Notes: generated by a model from the letters alone, not told the origin. A DNA stretch of 14,990 nucleotides from Methanoregula sp. (GCA_003157895.1 PMKW01000146.1:1-14990), one strand, 5' to 3'; positions 1 to 7,529 are shown, counted from the first letter of the stretch. Program-made: numbers and translations.

Positions 1-1211
1 TCGGCTGTTTCCGGTTTCCGTACCGGAACCTTCATCTCTCCGAGAACCGAATCGAGGGACTGGCCCCGGATGACCCGGGCGCGGACCTCGTCGAGGTCAT
101 GCCCTGGCGGTATGCGTTTTAAAAGGTTCTGAAACTTGTGCCTGTACTGGCGGTACGCATCCAGAGCCGCCGAGAGGGCGTCCCGTTCATGGTCGTTGGC
201 GTACGGAAACGGGGCGGTCAGCTCCACTTTCGTGTCCACGCTGACATCCTGTTTTGGCACGAACGCGATGGCGGAAAATGCCCGGCGGATCTTCTCTACC
301 GAGTACGGCATCTCCTGCACGTCGGTCGCAACGATAAGGGGCTTTCCCACCTTGTAAAGCGATTCGATCACGTCCGACATGGTCATCTGCCGGGAACTTG
401 CAAGGTGGAGCAGGTTGCCGTCAAGGTCAAGTGCGGCTGCTGCCGTTGTCGTGCCGGGATCAATACCAACGATCAGGTACCGGGGTTTAATCGAGAGCGG
501 CCGAAACCGGATGCGTTCGAGCCGTTTCCCGTGTATCCGTACCTGCACGTCGGCCCCCCGGTAGGTCGGTACCGGTACCTGGTCGCGGGTCGCGAACACC
601 CGGAATGCCACCCGGCTGCACCCGCCAAACGCCTTGGTCTCCTTCTTCTCGTACCGGAGACCCGCTGCCACGAGGGCCATCTCGATTTCGCGGCCCTTCA
701 GCTGCACGGCGCCATGCATCTTGCGCACGTACCGGTTCTGGCTCCACCCGCCCTTTCCCGGAGAGCGGTGGCGGCTCACCACCACCTCGCTTTCGTTTTC
801 AAAAGCGATCACCTCGGCTCCGGCCCCGAGCGACGCCACCTGAGCCGTAGTTCGGGCTTCGGCAAACGGGTCAAAACGGTTGAAACTGATATTGAACCGG
901 GCTGCAACCTTCCCGAGGGTCTCCTTACGCTCCCCGCCGGTTACCTGAACGAGGCGGGTCTGCGGAGGCAACCCCTGCAGGAAGAAATAGAGTTCGCGCT
1001 GGTCCGCTGCGATCTCCTGTAGGCTGTCCACGGCAAGGATATCCGGCCGCTCGTCCGTCAGCATCCGGAACAGGCGGAACATCGAGACCTCGCTCTCGCT
1101 CTCGATGATCCCGCCGTCCATCCGGACAAGGGCATACATCGGGCGGCGGGAACGGGACCGTACCGAACCTTTGATGATGTCGATACCAAAGACCTTCAGC
1201 CGGTCACGCAT
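1..1211 (-). CDS. DUF460 family RNase H-like protein (3'-truncated by window edge)
   Basis: Reading the minus strand from the ATG at 1211 gives an uninterrupted 403-residue frame that runs off the left edge, so the C-terminus is missing. From memory, archaeal DUF460 proteins are about 600-650 residues. Residues 8-16 (FGIDIIKGS) open an N-terminal nucleotide-fold domain. Residues 249-255 (GIDPGTT) are the first acidic strand of an RNase H/RuvC-like fold, and HERDALSAALDAY (341-353) resembles its last acidic helix, so a nuclease or nucleic-acid-binding role is plausible but unproven. The start lies 16 bp inside the 3' end of the upstream RIO2 kinase gene, which implies one transcript and coupled translation. 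An AAAGGA ribosome site is at 1221-1226. The family is mostly archaeal and has no settled function; pairing with RIO2 hints at ribosome or RNA metabolism (inference). Confidence 0.88.
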   Translation of the reverse strand, partial: MRDRLKVFGIDIIKGSVRSRSRRPMYALVRMDGGIIESESEVSMFRLFRMLTDERPDILAVDSLQEIAADQRELYFFLQGLPPQTRLVQVTGGERKETLGKVAARFNISFNRFDPFAEARTTAQVASLGAGAEVIAFENESEVVVSRHRSPGKGGWSQNRYVRKMHGAVQLKGREIEMALVAAGLRYEKKETKAFGGCSRVAFRVFATRDQVPVPTYRGADVQVRIHGKRLERIRFRPLSIKPRYLIVGIDPGTTTAAAALDLDGNLLHLASSRQMTMSDVIESLYKVGKPLIVATDVQEMPYSVEKIRRAFSAIAFVPKQDVSVDTKVELTAPFPYANDHERDALSAALDAYRQYRHKFQNLLKRIPPGHDLDEVRARVIRGQSLDSVLGEMKVPVRKPETA

Positions 1212-2053
1212 CGGATCGCATCCTTTCGGTCATAGGCTACCCGGTATTTTCTCTCGAAATAGGTAAGGATGTTGTCGATGTCCCGTTCAAGGATAACCTG
1301 CGCGTTCTGGTGGCCGGTCTCCATCCATTGGGGCCAGTCGATGATGACGCATTTCCCATCTTCCATGAGGATATTGTACTCGGAGAGATCGGCGTGGATG
1401 ATGCCGGCATGGTAGGCTTTCTGAACATTTTCCAGGATCTCTTCGAACACTTCGCCCGGCGCATCGAGCCGGCACCGGTTCAGGTTCTGCCCGTCAACAA
1501 GCGACATCACGACGGTATGCCGGTTCTGGTCGATCGGCAGGGGCACACTGACGACGGGGTGCAGGGTTGTAAGGGCAAGATACTCCCGTTCCGCGGACTT
1601 CTTTGAGGCAATCAGCCATGGGCAGTGCCCTTGTTCGGGCATGTACTCGCGGTTGAGCCGTGCTGACGAAAACGAGCGCCCGCCAACCCGGTGGAACTTG
1701 ATCGCAACCGGCCCAAGCCCGAGGGCATCGTAGACCACGGACTCCTTCCCCTCGCCAATCTGGGTCCCAAGGGCCGAAATGGTGCCCTTCCGGGTCAGGG
1801 TGGCAAGCGCGAGGGTATCGTAGCCTCCGAATACCAGAGCGTACCCGTCATAGGGCACCGGGTTGAACCGGATCATACCCCACTCCATCAGGCGGGAGAT
1901 CCGGTAGTTGATCTCGGACTCCGAAAGTTTTGTTGTCGTCTTCAGCATTTCCATAGGTACCCATGAGTATCGCTTCATCCCGCGTTCAAGCGCAAGGAGG
2001 ATGGTTTTCTCATATTTGTTCAGGGAGCGGATCCGGTCCGCGGCGACGACCAT
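1196..2053 (-). CDS. RIO2-type atypical serine/threonine protein kinase
   Basis: This 285-residue protein matches archaeal RIO2 in length and layout. Residues 1-90 form the N-terminal winged-helix domain specific to RIO2 (KYEKTILLALERGM, then a segment around SESEINYRISRL). The kinase domain follows: a phosphate-binding loop IGEGKESVVYDA (99-110), the ATP-binding lysine in VAIKFHR (K119), the catalytic loop HADLSEYNIL (220-229, Asp222), and the metal-binding Asp239 in IDWPQ. The activation and substrate loops of ordinary kinases are absent, as expected for RIO proteins. RIO2 is known to act as an ATPase/kinase in late maturation of the small ribosomal subunit. The gene appears to be transcribed from a TATA box about 30 bp before its ATG, giving a nearly leaderless mRNA, with DUF460 as the second cistron. 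Confidence 0.95.
   Translation of the reverse strand: MVVAADRIRSLNKYEKTILLALERGMKRYSWVPMEMLKTTTKLSESEINYRISRLMEWGMIRFNPVPYDGYALVFGGYDTLALATLTRKGTISALGTQIGEGKESVVYDALGLGPVAIKFHRVGGRSFSSARLNREYMPEQGHCPWLIASKKSAEREYLALTTLHPVVSVPLPIDQNRHTVVMSLVDGQNLNRCRLDAPGEVFEEILENVQKAYHAGIIHADLSEYNILMEDGKCVIIDWPQWMETGHQNAQVILERDIDNILTYFERKYRVAYDRKDAIRCVTG
1221..1226 (-). promoter_or_regulatory. Ribosome binding site of the DUF460 gene
   Basis: AAAGGA on the minus strand, 9 nt before the ATG at 1211 and inside the RIO2 coding sequence. It supports the 1211 start in spite of the overlap. Confidence 0.5.
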
Positions 2054-2079
2054 ATCACCAGAGTGGTTATGTGCCAGAC

Positions 2080-2086
2080 TATAAAA
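2080..2086 (-). promoter_or_regulatory. TATA box of the RIO2-DUF460 operon
   Basis: TTTTATA on the minus strand, centred about 30 bp before the ATG at 2053. Archaeal TATA boxes sit about 26-30 bp before the transcription start, so the mRNA would begin within a few bases of the start codon. No ribosome site precedes this ATG, which agrees with a leaderless message. Confidence 0.6.
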
Positions 2087-2126
2087 TCACATCTTCGGGT
2101 GCAACCCTGACCGGGCCATCACAACC

Positions 2127-2133
2127 TTAAACA
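2127..2133 (+). promoter_or_regulatory. Possible TATA element of the 2169-5455 operon
   Basis: TTAAACA lies about 38 bp before the ATG at 2169, which would give a leader of 10-15 nt. That leader would carry a short AGGA ribosome site at 2157-2160, 8 nt from the ATG. The match is weaker than the divergent RIO2 TATA box. Confidence 0.35.
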
Positions 2134-2168
2134 TCTCTTATCTGCCAGAATAAAAAAGGAAAAAATTC

Positions 2169-2972
2169 ATGCAGTGCGATAAGTGCAGAGATGATGCTGT
2201 CCTCTTCCAATCATACTCGGGACGGCACCTGTGCGGGCGACACCTCATGGCGGACATTGAGATCCGGGCAAAACGTTCCATCCGTGCGCACCGCTGGATG
2301 AGCTCCGGGGACCATATTGCCGTAGTGATTTCCGGGGACAAAAAGAGCGGTGCGCTCCTCTCCTTCATGAAAAAACTGACTGCCGACCGCCGGGACATCC
2401 GGCTGAGCGCAATGCCATCCGGTGGAGCGGTTAGCGGAAAGAGCGCCCGGTCAGCTGCCCTGAAGGTTGCTGCATTGCTCCGGATACCCTGCCTGGGAGC
2501 GCTGTCGCCAGACGGGTCCTTGGCAACTGCACAGGAGAGTATCACAAAGATTGCGCAGGGATTGTCGCTTGACGACATCGCGCAGGGTGTGCTGGCGCAG
2601 TTTCTTTTTGGCGATGCCGGTCGTCTCGTACATCCCTGGCCGACTGGAAGCAGCCCGTTCCCCGTTATCTGTCCTTTCATTGCCGTCCCGTCGGAAGAAC
2701 TCGACCTCTACTGGGACTGCCAGGGTACAGGGATCGATCTGGTACCAGGAACTCCCTCCCGCGAGGGTCTGCAAAAAGACATAAATGCATTTCTCGAGGA
2801 GTACTCCCCTCGCCACCCGGCAACAAAATTTGCACTCCTGCATCTTTGGGAACAGCTCAGCAAGTGGAATGCAGCTACACTACCCTTCACGGATACTGAC
2901 GGGCGTGACAGCGGAGACGGGATGCACGGCATGAACCGTTTTTGCTGTGGGGTGACGGGCCGTGGTTCATAA
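2169..2972 (+). CDS. Degenerate TtuA/NcsA-like (tRNA 2-thiolation family) protein lacking an intact PP-loop
   Basis: The 267-residue protein follows the layout of the TtuA/NcsA/Ncs6 tRNA 2-thiouridine synthases. It has an N-terminal zinc site (C3-x2-C6 and C22-x2-H25), a nucleotide-binding start HIAVVISGDKKSGALL (49-64), a segment GLSLDDIAQ (131-139) aligning with the family's GHNLDDEAQ, and a C-terminal stretch with PRHPATKFALLHLWEQL (204-220). However, the PP-loop motif SGGxDS reads SGDKKS (55-60), with Gly replaced by Asp and Asp by Lys. The His of GHNLDD is Leu. The central cysteine pair that would hold the [4Fe-4S] cluster in TtuA is not visible, and the C-terminal zinc ribbon is missing (family members are usually above 300 residues). 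The frame is intact, so this looks like a maintained pseudoenzyme. Its stop overlaps the start of the potassium channel gene by 11 bp. Function unknown; a regulatory or RNA-binding role is a guess. Confidence 0.75.
   Translation: MQCDKCRDDAVLFQSYSGRHLCGRHLMADIEIRAKRSIRAHRWMSSGDHIAVVISGDKKSGALLSFMKKLTADRRDIRLSAMPSGGAVSGKSARSAALKVAALLRIPCLGALSPDGSLATAQESITKIAQGLSLDDIAQGVLAQFLFGDAGRLVHPWPTGSSPFPVICPFIAVPSEELDLYWDCQGTGIDLVPGTPSREGLQKDINAFLEEYSPRHPATKFALLHLWEQLSKWNAATLPFTDTDGRDSGDGMHGMNRFCCGVTGRGS
2949..2955 (+). promoter_or_regulatory. Ribosome binding site of the potassium channel gene
   Basis: GGGGTGA, 6 nt before the GTG at 2962 and inside the preceding coding sequence. It matches the archaeal anti-Shine-Dalgarno complement and fixes the GTG as the start. 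Confidence 0.65.
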
Positions 2973-4665
2973 ACGACGCGGACGGGTCTGGCGGGCAGTC
3001 CGTAATTCGCCCGGTATCCAGATCACCCTCTATTTCGTGGCCTTTGCACTGCTCATTGCTCTTTATACCTATATCTTCCACCTGTTTTATCCGGTTCTTG
3101 AGAACAAGCCGCTCTCGTGGGCCAGTGCCCTGCTGTTTGTCGTCGATTCCATGACAACGGTTGGGTCTGGGCTCCCGCTTACAAACGACATGACGATGCT
3201 GCTTGCCATCCTGACTATGATCTCCGGGGTTATCATGATCTTCATGGTGGTACCGCTCCTCCTCGCCCCGTTCCTGACTACCCTTCTCGCACCCACCCCG
3301 CCGAAAAAGACGCCCCACGTGCTGACCGGGCATATGGTCGTATTCGGGTACGATGAGCTCACCCGTTCAATCGTTGACAGCCTGATGATCTCGGACCATG
3401 ACATCGTTATCATCGAGCAGGACAAAGCAACAGCCTTCGAGATCGCAACCCGGTACAGGAAACAGGCATATGTTATCTGGGGAGGTTATACCGACCCGAA
3501 TACGTGGTCGGCAGCCCACATTGCAAACGCTCACTATATTGTGATCTGCAAGGATGAGCGACAGACTGCGAGCATCGTACTCGGTATCCGGCCGGTAACA
3601 AAAGGAAAGATCATCTCAGTCGTGGATAAACTGGTCTTTGACCGGTATCTCCGTTATGCAGGTGCAGATTATGTTCTTTCTCCCAAACATAGCACCGGAA
3701 AAATACTGGCACGCAACGCGATCCTCAATTCAAGCAGCGGTGAAGAACAGGACATCCCTGGACTGGACAGGATAAAAATAAATGTGAATCATACGGCAGA
3801 ACAGGAGCTCAGGCTGATCAATATTCCGGTTGTTTCCGGGTGCAGCGCCACCACCAAATCCCTTGGAGATCTCGACCTCTATGGACGGTTCGGCATCACC
3901 GTTCCCTTTCTCTGGAAAGACGGGAAATTCATTCCGGATCCTGCCCGGGATATGGTCATCGATACCACAACATCGCTGTTCCTCTTTGGCAGAGCTGAAT
4001 CCATCGTTACCGCAATACGGGAGGCGTTCAATAATGATGGCTGTAGAGATGCTCTTGCTGTGATCGCAGGGTTCGGAGATGTTGGTGCAGGTGCCTACCA
4101 GGAACTCCGTGCATCCGGCATTTCCTGCATTGTTGTCGATTCGAAACTGCAGGGTATGGAACAGGTAATCGGGAATGCCGAAGATGAGGAGGTACTCAAA
4201 AAGGCGCACATAGAAAGGGCGCAATTCTGTATCGTTGCACTGAACGATGACGATGTCAACATTTTCACCACGCTCATGGCCCGTAACCTCAACCCGGTTA
4301 TTCGCATCCTCTCCCGTGCCAACGAGCCGGCTTCCGTTAAAAAGCTCTACCGGGCAGGGGCAGATTATGTTGCCCTCCTTCCCATGATCGGGGGGCAGAC
4401 CATTGCCCGGATCGTGCTCGAAGGGCAGGTGACTGTCCTCCTTGACCTGCCGGATGGCGACATCGTCGTGATGAAGCGGGTGGGAAAAAACCGCCCGGGG
4501 TCTGTCGGGAGTTATTGTCGGAAAACCGGTGTCCGTATTCTCGGTATTGAGAGCGCCGGCCGATCCGTTGTCGCACCCGGCCCGGATGAAATGCTCCTTA
4601 CCGGGGATGATGTCATTGCTGTAGGGGATACCGAACAGTTGAAAAAGTTCATTCATCAATTATAA
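2962..4665 (+). CDS. Two-TM potassium channel with tandem RCK (TrkA-N/TrkA-C) domains
   Basis: GTG start; 567 residues. Two hydrophobic helices (about 20-44 and 76-104) flank a pore helix and a selectivity-filter-like TTVGSG (65-70), an ion-channel module. After the linker comes a first Rossmann-type RCK domain (VVFGYDELTRSIV, 126-138), with a TrkA-C-like segment to about 345. A second RCK domain follows (VIAGFGDVGAGAY, 377-389) and a second TrkA-C segment (about 492-567). Two RCK domains in one chain with one pore is the GsuK-type architecture; MthK, by contrast, has one per chain. RCK domains bind NAD(H), ATP/ADP or Ca2+ to gate potassium flow. The filter is not canonical: Ser replaces Tyr of TVGYG, and Leu-Pro follows where Asp is usual. 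The gene overlaps its upstream neighbour by 11 bp and ends 4 bp before nadE. Confidence 0.88.
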   Translation: MVHKRRGRVWRAVRNSPGIQITLYFVAFALLIALYTYIFHLFYPVLENKPLSWASALLFVVDSMTTVGSGLPLTNDMTMLLAILTMISGVIMIFMVVPLLLAPFLTTLLAPTPPKKTPHVLTGHMVVFGYDELTRSIVDSLMISDHDIVIIEQDKATAFEIATRYRKQAYVIWGGYTDPNTWSAAHIANAHYIVICKDERQTASIVLGIRPVTKGKIISVVDKLVFDRYLRYAGADYVLSPKHSTGKILARNAILNSSSGEEQDIPGLDRIKINVNHTAEQELRLINIPVVSGCSATTKSLGDLDLYGRFGITVPFLWKDGKFIPDPARDMVIDTTTSLFLFGRAESIVTAIREAFNNDGCRDALAVIAGFGDVGAGAYQELRASGISCIVVDSKLQGMEQVIGNAEDEEVLKKAHIERAQFCIVALNDDDVNIFTTLMARNLNPVIRILSRANEPASVKKLYRAGADYVALLPMIGGQTIARIVLEGQVTVLLDLPDGDIVVMKRVGKNRPGSVGSYCRKTGVRILGIESAGRSVVAPGPDEMLLTGDDVIAVGDTEQLKKFIHQL

Positions 4666-4669
4666 CCTT

Positions 4670-5455
4670 ATGCAATGTTCAGCCGGGGACATCGGATGCA
4701 GGATGGGGCAGGTGGAGCAGATGATCCGGTACGCGTACTGGAACAGCGGATGCAAAGGAATTCTCATCGGTATGAGCGGGGGCCTGGACTCGGCAGTGGC
4801 CGCCACGTTCTGCTGCCGGGCGGTCGGGCCGGGCAAGGTACTTGGCCTCTCCCTCCCCTCTGCCGTGAGTACCAAAAAGGACTGCGAGGACGCAACCGCA
4901 CTCTGCACCATGCTCGGCATGGAGCACCTTATTATCAGCATTGAGCCGATGCTCTCAGGGTTCCGGCAGATCCCCGGGTTTACCGAATCGCCCTACCTGC
5001 TGGGCAACCTGATGGCACGGATCCGGATGACCGTCCTGTATTACTATGCCAACCGGGATAACCGGCTTGTCTGCGGAACCTCGAACAGGAGCGAGTATCT
5101 GCTCGGTTACTGCACCAAGTTCGGTGACAATGCTGCGGATATCCAGCCCATCCTCCACCTGTACAAGTCAGATGTGTATGTCATGGCAAGGGAACTCGGG
5201 ATCCCGGATTCTATCCTGAAAAAGACACCGTCCGCCGGCTTATGGGAAGGCCAGAGCGACGAAGGTGAGATCGGGCTCTCGTATGACCAGATCGATACTT
5301 CACTCCGGGCACTGGATGACCAGAGCTGGCAACCGAAGAATGCGATCGAGGAGAAGGTGCTTACACTGGTGAAAAAGAGCGGGCACAAACGAATGGGCGC
5401 ACCTAACCTTTTAGCAGTGCCTCAAAAACCGGACGGTACCGCTCCGGGAAATTGA
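4670..5455 (+). CDS. nadE: NAD+ synthetase
   Basis: 261 residues, the usual length for a stand-alone amidotransferase-free NadE. It amidates deamido-NAD+ to NAD+ with ATP, the last step of NAD synthesis. Visible family marks are the PP-loop SGGLDS (36-41), the stretch NLMARIRMTVLYYYANR (113-129), GTSNRSEYLLGYCTKFGD (136-153), the acidic loop EGQSDEGEIGLSYDQID (193-209), and HKRMGAP near the end. No glutaminase domain is present, so ammonia or a separate glutaminase supplies nitrogen. The ATG at 4670 is 4 bp after the channel gene and has no clear ribosome site; the in-frame ATG at 4703 (M12) is a possible alternative. The last 53 bp overlap the convergent pgi gene, so the C-terminal tail past HKRMGAP is encoded opposite the pgi 3' end. 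Confidence 0.95.
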   Translation: MQCSAGDIGCRMGQVEQMIRYAYWNSGCKGILIGMSGGLDSAVAATFCCRAVGPGKVLGLSLPSAVSTKKDCEDATALCTMLGMEHLIISIEPMLSGFRQIPGFTESPYLLGNLMARIRMTVLYYYANRDNRLVCGTSNRSEYLLGYCTKFGDNAADIQPILHLYKSDVYVMARELGIPDSILKKTPSAGLWEGQSDEGEIGLSYDQIDTSLRALDDQSWQPKNAIEEKVLTLVKKSGHKRMGAPNLLAVPQKPDGTAPGN

Positions 5456-6113
5456 GAAACGCAAGGGCATCCCCGTTCCCGACGAGGTCATAGAGAGGCC
5501 CTTTGCAAAACCGCTGAATATCCTGCCGACAGCTTGCCCCCAGCCTGCGGACAGGGGTGACATGCCCGTAGGCCGGGTTCCTGACCAGGGTGCCGTCCGA
5601 CAACTCATACCAGGCAGCACCATGCTTGGCCTCGTACTCCCCGTACTCGCTCTCGAACACGGTGGAAACAATATTAGCCATGGAAAGTGTCTGGTCCGGG
5701 GACGGATTGATAGTAATATGCCCGTAATCCGGGGGGATGATGACCAGGTCTCCGGCATCGGCCGCGATCAGCATGATATCGTCACGTATGCAGGACTGGA
5801 GCAGGTAATGTGCGGTACCCTCGAGGACCTCGTAAATTTCCGGAAAACCCACGCCGGCATCATTCTTCGGGTGGTAATGCCCCTTGGTCTTGACCCGTTC
5901 ACCGCAGAGGTCGCGGGGCGGGATCACGGTGAGGTCGTAGCGGAGCCGGTGCTCACGCAGCCACCGCCAGTCCGCATCAGACCTCGAAAGGTCACGGTAC
6001 ATGAAATAAAGGGGATCCCTGCACCGGCATTGCGGGTTAAAAAGGACGGGGCGCATCTCATCCACCGTCCTTTTTGTCGGTTGTGGAAGCTCCCCTTCCC
6101 ACCCAAACATCAC
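5403..6113 (-). CDS. pgi: Cupin-type glucose-6-phosphate isomerase (archaeal/euryarchaeal PGI)
   Basis: 236 residues. The protein matches the cupin phosphoglucose isomerases that interconvert glucose 6-phosphate and fructose 6-phosphate, unrelated to the bacterial enzyme. The metal site is visible: GHYHPKNDAGVGFPEIYEVLEG gives His79, His81 and Glu92, and PPDYGHITIN gives His132. These align with the four ligands known in the Pyrococcus enzyme, although four extra residues sit between the second His and the Glu. The TKGHYHP segment forms part of the phosphate/substrate site. The start is a GTG at 6113, directly followed by an in-frame ATG at 6110; the GTG overlaps the stop of the upstream surface-protein gene as GTGA, so translation is probably coupled. 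In a methanogen it would serve gluconeogenesis and glycogen turnover (inference). Confidence 0.93.
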   Translation of the reverse strand: MMFGWEGELPQPTKRTVDEMRPVLFNPQCRCRDPLYFMYRDLSRSDADWRWLREHRLRYDLTVIPPRDLCGERVKTKGHYHPKNDAGVGFPEIYEVLEGTAHYLLQSCIRDDIMLIAADAGDLVIIPPDYGHITINPSPDQTLSMANIVSTVFESEYGEYEAKHGAAWYELSDGTLVRNPAYGHVTPVRRLGASCRQDIQRFCKGPLYDLVGNGDALAFLNFPERYRPVFEALLKG

Positions 6114-7396
6114 TTCTTCTTTCGCATTACAAGTAAATAATACCCGGCGCTAATGACGACTGCGGCAAGGAGGAGGACCGGCAGGAATGCGATAATCCCG
6201 GTCGCCTGCGAGGAGGGAACGACGTGGATATCAACCTTGAAGGTATCCGAGACCTGGCTGTTGTCCAGCGCATCCCGGTACCTGACCTCAGTGTCGAGGG
6301 CATGGTCCTGAGCGGTTGCGGCACTGTCCGTACTTACCCTGAATTGTGCAATAGCAGTATCCCCGGGTTTCAGATCACCGAGATAGGCATTGTTGTCCGA
6401 ACTGGTGAACGGGTCCACTGCGGAAAGGCTGGCCTGTGCATGGTATGCCGTCTGGGTCCCGGTATTCCGGTACTGGATGGCGATCACATTCTCGGATCCG
6501 GGTGTGACATTGACCGGGTCGGAAATGACCGCAAAGGTGAGCTTCCCGAGTACCGAAACGCCGATTGTGTCGGATGCAGACGTGACCATGTCTCCATCGT
6601 TGTTCTCATAAGAGACCGCAACATCAACCGGGTAGGTCTGGTTCTCAGCATCGCTGGAGATCGCGACCTTGTACCGGCAGGTCACCGTCCCGTTCCTGGG
6701 GAAATCGCCGATATAGACATTGCTGTCAGTCGGGATGACGGGGCTGTTGCCATTGCGTATAAGCCTGACCGTTGCTTTTTTCCCGTCATCAAACCCTGCA
6801 TTTTTTATCTTCAGGTTGAGGTACCCCTCGGCCCCGACACTGATGTTCTCCGGTACCGCTTCGAGGACCTCGATCTTCACAGACGGCTTGATTTTTATGG
6901 TGAGCGGGATCGTCTCATTCTTCCACTGGTAATCGGACTGAAGGATATCAGCCGCCTCCTGGCTGGAGGCAGCAAGGTACATATACCGGATAGTCAGTGG
7001 GAGCGTGTATTCACCTTCCGTTGCATCGGAAGTGATTTTAGTCGCAATTCTGACAGTTGCTGTCTTCTGGCTGGACAGATCGCCGATATTCTGCGGATCG
7101 GATTTTACGATAATAGGTGCATTCCCCTGTAAGAGACCGACCGTGACCATCTTTGCGGTCGTGGGGACATCCTCACGATCAATGGTCCCCTCCATGACAA
7201 ATTTGTCGACATTCAGCCCGCGGTTCTGCACAATCACGGAAATGGCCGCGTCCTGGCCCGGGGAGAACTCGTTTGTCCCCGTGATTGCCGCCGACATCTG
7301 GGGCCCATCGCTTAAGTAGGTGGTCACTCCCATCACCGGCATGCTGCAGCACAATACGAGGGCAAAGGAGATGAGAGCAAATCTGGAATAGTTCAT
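6110..7396 (-). CDS. Secreted, C-terminally anchored CARDB/COG1361-type surface protein
   Basis: 428 residues. Residues 1-23 form a signal peptide (polar start, hydrophobic core ending in SMPVMGV). The body consists of about three Ig-like beta-sandwich repeats of roughly 110-130 residues, each ending with a strand pattern of the type NIGDLSSQKTATVRI (103-117), YIGDFPRNGTVTCRY (208-222) and YLGDLKPGDTAIAQF (338-352). This is typical of the CARDB/NEW3 (COG1361, 'S-layer-like') proteins common in methanogens. Residues about 400-422 form a transmembrane helix followed by RKKK, so the repeats lie outside the cell and the tail is cytoplasmic. Several Asn-x-Ser/Thr sequons occur (for example NGT at 214-216). 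A ribosome site AGGTGAT is 5 nt before the ATG. The stop overlaps the pgi start. Its role in the envelope is unknown. Confidence 0.85.
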   Translation of the reverse strand: MNYSRFALISFALVLCCSMPVMGVTTYLSDGPQMSAAITGTNEFSPGQDAAISVIVQNRGLNVDKFVMEGTIDREDVPTTAKMVTVGLLQGNAPIIVKSDPQNIGDLSSQKTATVRIATKITSDATEGEYTLPLTIRYMYLAASSQEAADILQSDYQWKNETIPLTIKIKPSVKIEVLEAVPENISVGAEGYLNLKIKNAGFDDGKKATVRLIRNGNSPVIPTDSNVYIGDFPRNGTVTCRYKVAISSDAENQTYPVDVAVSYENNDGDMVTSASDTIGVSVLGKLTFAVISDPVNVTPGSENVIAIQYRNTGTQTAYHAQASLSAVDPFTSSDNNAYLGDLKPGDTAIAQFRVSTDSAATAQDHALDTEVRYRDALDNSQVSDTFKVDIHVVPSSQATGIIAFLPVLLLAAVVISAGYYLLVMRKKK

Positions 7397-7401
7397 CTGG
7401 G

Positions 7402-7408
7402 ATCACCT
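7402..7408 (-). promoter_or_regulatory. Ribosome binding site of the CARDB surface-protein gene
   Basis: AGGTGAT on the minus strand, 5 nt before the ATG at 7396. It is a strong archaeal Shine-Dalgarno match, so this transcript has a leader. Confidence 0.65.
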
Positions 7409-7499
7409 GTTGTTATTACACCATTTGAAGGGATGTCCCCATAAAGACGCCGCCAGGTGACCCGGCCCGGCTTCCTGACATTCTAAAATCCACTCTATT

Positions 7500-7511
7500 G
7501 ATAAAATATAA
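7500..7511 (-). promoter_or_regulatory. Candidate TATA box of the surface protein-pgi operon
   Basis: An AT-rich stretch reading CTTATATTTTAT on the minus strand, about 105-115 bp before the ATG at 7396. It would place transcription start near 7475-7480 and leave an 80-nt leader with the ribosome site at its end. It is the best TATA match between 7397 and 7620. The interval holds no gene; it also contains an AACCGG-N16-CCGGTT inverted repeat just upstream (7530-7557). Confidence 0.45.
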
Positions 7512-7529
7512 GGCCCCCGCGCGCATCGC

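Noticed and set aside
138..1022. Long plus-strand open frame of 294 codons
   Set aside because: It is antisense to the DUF460 gene, has high Arg/Pro/His content, no ribosome site and no family motifs. The minus-strand frame shows clear RNase H-like motifs.
3730..4659. 309-codon minus-strand open frame
   Set aside because: Antisense shadow of the potassium channel gene; composition is atypical and no motifs are present.
6224..7132. 302-codon plus-strand open frame
   Set aside because: Antisense to the CARDB surface protein, which has a signal peptide, repeats, anchor and ribosome site.
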